From: Undaria pinnatifida
Taxonomy: Eukaryota > Sar > Phaeophyceae > Laminariales > Alariaceae
Length of the DNA stretch: 64,000 nucleotides
Assembly: GCA_012845835.1 (NCBI GenBank)
Contig: JABAKD010000010.1
Coordinates: 17,743,204 to 17,807,203, forward strand
Direction: 5' to 3'
Shown piece by piece: positions 56,479-64,000 of the stretch (within the stretch, counting starts at the first letter, position 1; every line of letters starts with the position of its first letter). The notes beneath the pieces are model-generated. The model worked only from the letters and a program-made list of their open reading frames with translations, had not been told where the DNA came from and made no database searches. The position numbers and the translations under genes were made by a program.

Positions 56479-57330
56479 CCTTACTATATAATACGTTAAG
56501 GTGGTCGTGAAGGTGGTCGTGACGTTTTGGATCTTTGAAAATATCTTGGTTAAAACACCCCCCGCAAAAAGCGGCGACTCCCGAGCTCCACTCGGCCTCA
56601 GGCGGCCTCGCGGTGCCGCCACGTCCCATCCGCACAGCAGCACTACGACATGCCGGCGAAAGAACGGGCGTCGGTGCCCCACCTCGGCGAGGGGGGAGCG
56701 TGGAAATCGCCCTCCCGGGGACGGCTCGCTTGCCCCCCCCCCCGCTTTTTCTTCGTCGCTGCCTGCTAATTTTTTTTTTTCGAACTTCAACTATATTGAA
56801 CTTTCGAATTGCTTTATGGCCACTTGAGCCATGGACAGAGCCATGGACACGAGACCACAAGCGCGCCTGCGTCAACTGTTCTGATGTACGTACTGCTGCA
56901 CTGCTGTTCTGCTGTTTGTAGTAAAGGTTTGGTCGGTGGGTGGGTGGAGGGTGCACTGCGTCGTCCGTGGTGGATGGGTGGGCCGTTCTGTACGTGGGAG
57001 TCTTTTTGCGTCCTGTGGGAGATGAACCCTTTTTTTTGTTTTTACAATACCGGCCTCCCACTGTTGCTTGGGAGTACCACCGTCCCCACTGCTGCACTCG
57101 TCTGTCCTTTACTACCGTACGCACTACTGCTGCCGTGTTATCATTTTTGTTTTGCAAAACTTGGATACAGAGGATGATGCCTTTACTACCGTACGTACGG
57201 CGGCATTGTCGTACTGCCCTGGTATTGTCTTGCTCTTTTAGCACTTAATACAGAGGATACAGCACCAATTTGTTTTTGTCCGCCATACCGGCCGGCAACT
57301 GGCATATTTCGGGAGTACCACTAGTAATAG
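56479..57330. mobile_element. Element D, copy 2, inside LINE-C
   Basis: Left end CCTTACTATATAATACG, right end TTTCGGGAGTACCACTAGTA-ATAG, flanked by CAT on both sides. Dropping the element and one CAT restores the LINE frame (CD-I-KEV). Shares both ends and a GC-rich core with copy 1 (25062-25814). No transposase seen. Confidence 0.72.
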
Positions 57331-57578
57331 CATAAAAGAGGTGATCGAAGACCGAAAATGTGACGAAATCGTATGGATAAGGGTAAGGGGGAAGAGGGGA
57401 GCGCGGTATTTTTTCTTAGGAAACATCTACATGCCCCCAGAGTCGAAGAGCACGGTACGAGTAGAAGAGATACAGAACAAGTTCGAAGATATAGCAGTAG
57501 ATCTACAAAAAAATAGAAGGCAAGGAGAAGTAGTATTAGTGGGAGGTTTTACTTCCAGAATCGGAAGGAAGGCAAGTA
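57331..57578 (+). pseudogene. LINE-C endonuclease, part 2
   Basis: Plus frame: IKEVIEDRKCDEIVWIRVRG, YFFLGNIYMPPESK, EVVLVGGFTSRIGR. GNIYMPP and the GDFNSRIG block are endonuclease motifs; here the latter reads GGFTSRIG, losing the catalytic Asp and Asn. The frame ends at the TA where the next element is inserted. Confidence 0.87.
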
Positions 57579-58458
57579 CAGTAGGTGGCCCTGTATAGTG
57601 GCAACCTGAATATTAAAGTGCCCTATATAGTGGCATGAAAATCTCCTGGCAAAATCTCAACCCGATATAGTGGCACTTTACCACTATTGAGGACGGGGCC
57701 CTCAATAGTGGCATTTTGGGCATCACACCCCCCCCAATAGTGGCAGTTCCAAGTAGTGGGCCCCCACTACTGCTGTACCACACCTGCCCACACACACTCT
57801 CAGCGGTGGGCGCCACACGTATCATGCCAGCCTGCGCGGACCTAGAACTGTGTAAACTCCCAAACAAACCACTGGGAGAGAAAGACGGGCACGAGTAAAG
57901 CCTACAGCAGTTGCAGAGCTTCGTGGTGGTTGGGTTGATGCGCCGGGGTGGGGGTGTTTGAATTTTCTATACTGGCTGTTTAAGTTAATTTCGCGTCTCT
58001 ACGTTGCTGTTTTCATGCGTTCTACACGTAGTGTTGAATGTTGAACCCCATGTTACACTGCCCGCCGGACAAAAAATATTGATGTGCCACCTATGATACA
58101 ATGCGTTTGGACGTGGTTCCTGTGGTCTGCCTGCGCAGAAGAAACAGGTCTTGACCACAGAAGGCTCGGTAACCGTTGGATAATCAACGGTCATTTCATG
58201 TGTTTCATGCGGATACTGCTGCACACAAATCAACCACGAGTAGTGGAACAGTATGCACGGCTTTACCTGCACAACAGCGTATAATCAGTGTACAGCGTGA
58301 ACATCGAAGCTCTTTATTCGATATAGTGGCAATATTGCCACTATTAGACTGCAGTCTAATAGTGGCAATAGTGCCACTATATCGAAGAGTGGCACTGCCC
58401 TGAATAGTGGCACAATTCTGTCCTGCCACTATATGCCACTATACAGGGCCACCTACTG
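57579..58458. mobile_element. 880-bp non-autonomous Tc1/mariner-type element
   Basis: Ends CAGTAGGTGGCCCTGTATAG (left) and its inverse complement (right) match over at least 25 bp, flanked by TA on both sides. LINE-C coding sequence is interrupted at exactly this TA. CAGT starts and TA targets are typical of the Tc1/mariner/pogo superfamily. The motif ATAGTGGCA recurs in both orientations near both ends (57605-57735 and 58325-58440), like transposase-binding repeats. No transposase ORF. Confidence 0.95.
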
Positions 58459-58765
58459 TAACCCAAATGAAAACATTGGGCAACATGATTGGGCAACATG
58501 GGAAAGTGACCAATAATAAGAATGGGGCAGACATGTTGGAATTCCTCAAGAGCAACGAGATGAAGACTTTGAACGATAGAGTGAAGAAAGCAGGGCCAGA
58601 ATGGACTATTAATAGACAGTGCATACGACAGAGAGAATGATCCGCTCTTGACTTCATAGTTAAAATGGAAATGATCAGGAAACGAAAATACATGTGTGCT
58701 CAGCGGACGTAGGAAGTACTGACCACTGTCTAATGTGGACAGAGAGTTAACAGACGAGAGAGTTA
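58459..58765 (+). pseudogene. LINE-C endonuclease, part 3
   Basis: Plus frames: NGADMLEFLKSNEMKTLNDR, VKKAGPEWT, then in a second frame IHVCSADVGSTDHCLMWTES. The STDHxLxW block is the final endonuclease motif, carrying the catalytic Asp-His pair. A stop follows RQRE in the first frame. Confidence 0.85.
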
Positions 58766-58991
58766 TCGAGAATAGATGAGGTAGAAAACTGTACAGATGG
58801 AGAATAGATACACTAGAAGTCAAGGAAAAGCAGCGAGGGTTCCAAGAAAAGATTGCCAAGAATGCGGAGCGCTTTTCCGAGCTGTTGAAAGGAAAAGGTA
58901 CGGCAGAGAACGGAACGGAACGAGATAGTGCAGGAGACAGGATTTTAGAAGGATGTGAGCAACTGGTCAAGAACACAGCAAGTAAAATAAT
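58766..58991 (+). pseudogene. LINE-C linker before the reverse transcriptase
   Basis: Frames with LLKGKGTAENGTERDSAGD and CEQLVKNTASKII fit the helical linker between endonuclease and polymerase. The last codons lie in the 8 bp duplicated by the following insertion. Confidence 0.7.
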
Positions 58992-59883
58992 CAAGGGTGG
59001 TCATGGGACGGGTTTGCTTGCGCAGGCGAGAAAAAAATTGGGTCCCATCGTGTGCGGTATGGGATCTCGCGGTCAGAATATTACGGTCCCACTTTAATGG
59101 GATGGGATGGGCTCACTTGGGTTGTATGTGGGATGGGGATGGGACCGGAAGCTGGGACGCCTTTCATCAATGAGGACCACATGGGAATCCACAAAAACCG
59201 AGATGGGGATGGGATGAGACTAATGTGTCACACGGTGGGGGGACGCCGCTGGGACTGCTGTGTCATTAGCAATGTGGGATTGTACGTGAGATCCAGTACG
59301 GGACCACACGTCCTCCACAACCAACTCCGAACGAGAAGCAAACCATATACGGTAATTATTTGCAGGTTGTTGTCGTATTCTGTATTCTCCAAGGATGAAG
59401 GGCTGCACCAAACAAAATGCACAAATGCCCCCAAACCTAGCCACCCGAACCCAAACCCAACACAAGCATGTAGACGAGAAGTGAGAACCGGAGAAACTCA
59501 AGTTTTGAAAACGCAAACCCATAGTGTAACAAAAAATAGACTCTTGTGTGTGTCCTGAACGCTGCTGAACATTTAATTTGTGGAAGGAATGTGCTCTATT
59601 TGGATGGGTTAGTCTCGCGCCAAGAAACCTCATCGGACGGGAGTAGCTGCGTTGACAGCGGGGTCGGGACGGGAGTAGCTGTGCCAATGCTGGGATGGGA
59701 AGCAGGTGGGACGGGAGCGGAGATTTATCGGTCATGTGGGAGTAAGTGGGGTAGGAATCCGCGATGGGATGGGAATGGGATGGGATGGGCAGCACAAATA
59801 TCACTGTGGGATTGCCGTCCCATCCCATCCCATCCAATCCCCGTTCCACATGCCCGTCCCATTCAATCCCATGACCACCCTTG
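58992..59883. mobile_element. 892-bp hAT-like MITE
   Basis: TIRs CAAGGGTGGTCATGGG and CCCATGACCACCCTTG are perfect over 16 bp; flanking 8 bp are AAAATAAT and GAAATAAT (7 of 8). Near both ends GGGATGGGAT-type repeats occur in inverted orientation. Size of target duplication and terminal CA fit the hAT superfamily. No transposase. The LINE linker resumes after it. Confidence 0.92.
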
Positions 59884-60418
59884 GAAATAATAGGGAAAAA
59901 GTTGATAATATGCAACAGCGCAATAAAATGGTGGGACGAGGATTTAAGAGAGGCCATAAGAGCAAGGAGAGAGGCGTGCGCAAGATATGCATTGGATATA
60001 AACTACGGCAGGATGGGAGAAGTATGCTACGGCTAGAAAGAGAGTGAAAGACATGGTGGAGAAGGAGAAGGGATTAGGGATTATGGAAAGGCGTGATTCA
60101 TAAAACAAACGAAGACTTTGATGGCGGGATGAAGCAGATATGGGTAGGGATAAAAGGGATACTGGGTCAACAAGCAGGCGAGGCAGACACGGGAATATAG
60201 CTGCATTAAGAGCACAGAACGGTAAAATGGTTTGTGGCTCGAAGGGAAGAGGGAAGTACTTGTAGAACATCACCGCAAGCTAGGAACGCCCACAGCCAAC
60301 GACACGTTCGACGCAGAATTCGAGAAGGAAATCAACGCGTGGGCAGAGGCGAACGTAGGTGCGTCAGAAAGGGAAGAACGTTCAGACGGGTTACAGAGAG
60401 AGTTCACAAGATAATAAG
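59884..60418 (+). pseudogene. LINE-C linker, second part
   Basis: One frame reads ICNSAIKWWDEDLREAIRAR, REACARYALDINYGRMGEV, the conserved 'WWxxxxxxAIxxRR' segment before LINE polymerases. Several stops follow, then EFEKEINAWAEANVG. Confidence 0.78.
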
Positions 60419-61250
60419 TGTGTAGCTAAGCTTATGAATAGAAAAGCACCAGGGGCAGATGAATTAGTGAATGAATTTATCAGGTACGGGGGAGAAGGTA
60501 TGCTTACCATGATGTTTATGTTGTACAATTGGATTTGGAAAAACAAGCACGCGCCTAAGAGGTGGAGAGACGGAGTAGTAGTAAACTTTTTCAAGAGAGG
60601 AGATAAGGCTGGCCCGGGTAGCCACCGAGGGACAACGCTATTAAGCAACGTGCGCAAATATTCTGCAAGATTTTGAACGATGGAATGGGAACAATGGTGG
60701 AGAAGGACGAAAAAACAAGCGAAGGGCCAGCAGGATTTAGGCCAAACCGTAGTTGCGTAGACCATGTGTACACACGAGGTAAGGCAATTCAACGTAGAAA
60801 AGACGCCGGGCTAACGATGTACTGTTTCTTCCTAATAGATGCACCGAAGGCCTATGACAGAGTATGGAGGAATGGGGTGTGGGAAAATATGTTGGAAAAT
60901 TGGGATCAGAGGAAACATGTGGAGAGTGGTGAAAAGATGGCGGAATGTGCGACAAGTGCTGTGATGCTGGACGGGGAAATATCAAAATATGTTGGTATTG
61001 TACAAGGAGTTGCACAGGAATGTACACTATCACCAATCTATTCAAGGTATATATTAATGACATTATGGTAACAGTCGAAGCAGCGAACCAAAGAGTCATG
61101 ATGGGGGAAGGTACCGTGTCGGGGTTGATGTTTCCGGATGATTTCGTGGGGATATCAGAAACACTCGAAGGATTGCAGAAAAATATAGAGAAGGCACTAG
61201 AGTACACTAGGAAATGGAGAGTGACAGTGGATGAAAAAATTGCCCAGTAG
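60419..61250 (+). pseudogene. LINE-C reverse transcriptase
   Basis: Frames give NRKAPGADELVNEFIRYGGE, KRWRDGVVVNFFKRGDKAGP, GSHRGTTLLSN, then after a frame change AGFRPNRSCVDHVYTRGKAI, DAPKAYDRVWRNG (motif A), VAQECTLSP (motif B) and, in a further frame, LMFPDDFVGISE (motif C, normally FADD), followed by EYTRKWRVTV. Both motif C aspartates remain but Ala is Pro. At least two frameshifts lie between blocks. This enzyme would copy element RNA at the nicked target. Confidence 0.9.
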
Positions 61251-62480
61251 TTGTATGTGACGAAGATAAGGTGAGTCCGGTAACTTCCAAATGGAAATGG
61301 GGAGAATGATTTACCGATCATAGACCAATATACGTACCTTGGCGTAGAGATCTTAAAGGACTGCTCTTGGGATGCACACATAGCGAAAGTACTAGGAAAG
61401 GGTAAATCACAAGTAGGCAAGATGGACGCGATCCTAACAGACTCGCACCTTAACACTAGGATTAAAATAGGTATTCTGATGAATGTTATTGTACCAAAGT
61501 TGGAGTATGCAGGAGAAATATGGGAAGGGAACGCGAAGTTCGTTAGGCAACTGAAAACAGTGCAGATGACAGCAGCTAGAAAGATACTAGGATGCTCAAG
61601 TACGACGGGTAATACAGTTTTACGAGCATAACTAGGAATGTACCCCCTTAAAACAAATAGATCCGTGAGAAAGTTGACATGGCAATACAAAGTAAAAAAT
61701 ATGCCAAAAAAAGAGGCTGCCAGCAACAGTTGATGGGGCGTACGGGAGAAATAAAAATAACAAAAGGGCGAGCTGGATTAAGTTAGGATAACGAAGTCGA
61801 GAACACATGGAAGGATCTAGGGAGGGACGAAGAAGTGGTACTGTCTACAGCAATTCGGCGGGTACAAGACAGAAGTAAAGGAAAGAACAGAAGGAAGGGA
61901 ACGGCAAGCGCTAAGAAATAAATTGGAAGAGGAGAAGCGCTTAGAAGTATACGGGGGGTCGAGGGAAGATATTGGAATGAAAACGTATCTGCACGGCCCA
62001 ATGGACTTCGCGAAAAAGCTGAAACCGCGATTTCGTGTAGGGGACATGGACCTACCAGAAAGAAGAAAGAGATATGCCAGTAGTCGGGAGGAGGAGGACG
62101 TGGCTACAGGTATGTTCCCCGTGCGCCACAATAAGAGAGATAGGAGTCACGTAGTAGGGGAATGTGAAATATACAAGGAGGAACGTGATGTGTTAGAGGA
62201 GATGAGGAAATTAGACGTATGTATATGTGACATGAAAGAGTTTGGTAGACTACTGGTAGAGAGTAGCGAGAAAACGATTGCTATCCAAGGAGATGGACGG
62301 CGGCCACAGCCGGCGAAACAGGACGGGGATAGGACAAGCAAACAGTTCTCATATAGTATATGGAAGAAGCGTAATGATCGCCCAAATGTTGGAGGTGTCT
62401 CCACTAGGGGTAGGGACGGTGCTTCGTCTCGAAACGGATGCGTGGTCGATGGCCATATGACTAAGGCAAGCAACAAATGA
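61251..62480 (+). pseudogene. LINE-C C-terminal region
   Basis: Frames with YLGVEILKDCSWDAHIAKVL, PKLEYAGEIWEGNAKFVRQL, QMTAARKILGCSSTTGNTVL, then MKTYLHGPMDFAKKLKPRFR, LPERRKRYASSREEEDVATG and HVVGECEIYKEERDVLEEMR up to a stop at 62478. The CxxC half of the C-terminal zinc knuckle is in another frame (CSPC at about 62113), so a frameshift separates it from the HxxxC half. A short C-rich stretch and a T run (62511-62527) follow. Confidence 0.85.
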
Positions 62481-64000
62481 GTACTTCCCCCCTCCTCCCG
62501 CCGCAGCTTTTTTTTTTTTTTTTTTTCCGCCTCCGGTCGCTGATTCTATTTCTGCACGATTAAGATCTGGTCCGGGTGGGATGAGGGGGTGGGTATCGTT
62601 AATGTCGTTGGTGCGCATAAAACATGCATGCACCACTGCTGCTGTTGGTGTCCCGACTTTTTTTTAGTCGAGGAATAGTTGTGGGCGTGGTTTTGCTACT
62701 ACTTGTCACACTGGCTCTTTTGGGACTACTTCCTCCCCGCCAACGCGCTGAAATATGAAAAACGTGCAACCTGATGAGCAATTCCATATGTTTGTGTGTG
62801 TTTTCGCATATAGCTGATCTTACAACGAAGAAGATCGTAAAGCCTCAAAGGCATGCCAGCATTGGCGTGTTTTCGATTTGCCAACTTTTGTTGGGTTGGA
62901 ACACGTTTGTGTTGGAACACATTTATGAGCAGTATAGGAACCGACAAATGTCAAGCGTTCAAGAAGACCAACCAACCAACCCGAGAAAAAATTAGGTTCG
63001 AAAAAAAAAAAAAATGGTACATACCTGGTAGGAAAAAAAAACGCATGTTTTGACCGTTTTTTTCGCTGATTTTTGGTAGGTTGGGTTGCGTTGGCCTTGG
63101 ATTGCGACGTTCGACGGTTTCAAAACTATCAGACAGGTGACAATGGAAGGCCAAAAGTTTAAAATTCCCGAAGATCCCAGCCAAATTTTGCTCGAACGGT
63201 CGCCTATGGACCCAATTTGGTAGATTTTTTTTCGAAACTTTCCAGGAATTCGGAAAAAAATTATCGCGGCGATCCTGGCCAACATCGGCCTGAGAAATTC
63301 TCAAGTAGATCTTGGATTAGACGCGGCGCAATTTCGTGTTCTCCACACACTTCGTTCGACGAAATCAACGACAGCGTCGTGATCTCTGAACGTGGCGAGC
63401 TAGTTAGGGGCTCCGACCCCCCCCTGGTGTACAGCGCTCACTCTACGGCCGGTGGTTCGTGGCGGGCGCCGATCAGGCTTCTGTTGAAAACATATCTGGC
63501 GGTTGGTGTGTAGAAAACTGAGACAAAAACTCTCTATCGTCTCCCAACGGGCGAAAAACAGAATTTTGAGAGGGTGTGACGGAAGACCACCGGACAACAC
63601 AAGCAACCTCTCGCGCCCTAGGGCATGGATCGAGATGAACTCTTCAGCGCTGTCACCTGCACTCATGTGACCTTGTCCGGAACGAAGAGGAGTTACCATG
63701 GGTTGTATCTATCTCGAGATCGAAGTTCAATCGTGTTTGGTGGGCAGTGTTGATCAAGGCTTGATGGGAATTAGACGAATTGACCTGTCGGACCACATGA
63801 CCAAAAAAAGAGCCAGAAGAAAACATTTTTAGTCAATTTTCCCCATAGCGACTTTACCCGGAATCTTTTAGCAAATATCCCCCAAAAAAAGTTTGGAAAC
63901 ATTTTGGCCAAACTATCGGCTTTCCATTTTCATCGGCCTTTCTACATGTTTTTCTACCCAACTCCTATGTATACCCAAGCAAAGTAGGTGAATCGCAAAC
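62481..64000. other. No recognisable gene
   Basis: Mixed sequence to the window end. Open frames of about 100 codons exist on both strands (plus 63217-63513; minus 62951-63304) without recognisable domains. A-runs at 63001-63014 are unremarkable. Confidence 0.4.

Larger units (their letters stand above)
55891..62480 (+). mobile_element. LINE-C non-LTR retrotransposon, broken by three insertions
   Basis: A 5-prime leader (about 55900-56220) with a GTGCATATA hairpin is followed by an endonuclease, linker, reverse transcriptase and C-terminal region on the plus strand. Three foreign blocks interrupt it: element D (56479-57330), a TA-targeted TIR element (57579-58458) and a hAT-like MITE (58992-59883). 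Removing them rejoins recognisable protein blocks in order, about 4 kb. Extra frameshifts and stops show it is inactive. Confidence 0.88.

Overview
This is a repeat-dominated stretch of a eukaryotic nuclear genome, with no operons, ribosome-binding sites or bacterial gene layout. It holds degenerate LTR retrotransposons, three LINE families, tRNA-like short retroposons, several terminal-inverted-repeat (TIR) DNA transposons, long (AAC)n, (AC)n and poly-G tracts, and one recognisable host-gene piece, a nicotinate phosphoribosyltransferase-like first exon. The host is probably a large-genome protist or alga. A brown alga or other stramenopile is my guess from general style and cannot be proven here. 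A run of exactly 500 N (47023-47522) is an assembly gap.

Layout. 0-1 kb: remnant of a LINE ORF2 C-terminus. 2.76-8.16 kb: one decayed Ty1/copia element on the minus strand (gag, protease, integrase, reverse transcriptase, RNase H) with a foreign insertion between gag and protease. 8.35-17.8 kb: copies of a modular G-tract repeat (called T here), tRNA-like SINEs (SINE1), a second short retroposon (R2), LINE 3-prime ends with (AAC)n tails (LINE-A) and a gag-like pseudogene. 17.8-24.4 kb: tandem repeats, a quiet AT-rich stretch, a 271-codon minus-strand ORF and a LINE-A 3-prime end. 24.4-29 kb: SINEs, a duplicated unclassified element (D) and a tandem duplication whose two units each carry a different TA-targeted TIR element. 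29-37 kb: mosaic of short dispersed repeats and (AAC)n tails. 37.4-44.1 kb: inverted and tandem copies of a LINE with an (AC)n tail (LINE-B), all between two hAT-like termini. 46.4-49.6 kb: T elements forming a large palindrome around the gap. 49.9-53.5 kb: Ty3/gypsy fragment, the NAPRT-like exon, and a hAT element with two 42-bp repeat arrays inserted in an R2 copy. 55.9-62.5 kb: a third LINE (LINE-C) with endonuclease and reverse transcriptase, broken by three separate insertions. 62.5-64 kb: nothing recognised.

Most coding sequence is transposon-derived and broken. The strongest results are exact insertion structures: TIRs with target duplications, several confirmed by an empty site elsewhere in the window or by resumption of the interrupted reading frame. 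Together they give a relative insertion history for the locus. Names T, U, R2, D, SINE1, LINE-A, LINE-B and LINE-C are my own labels.
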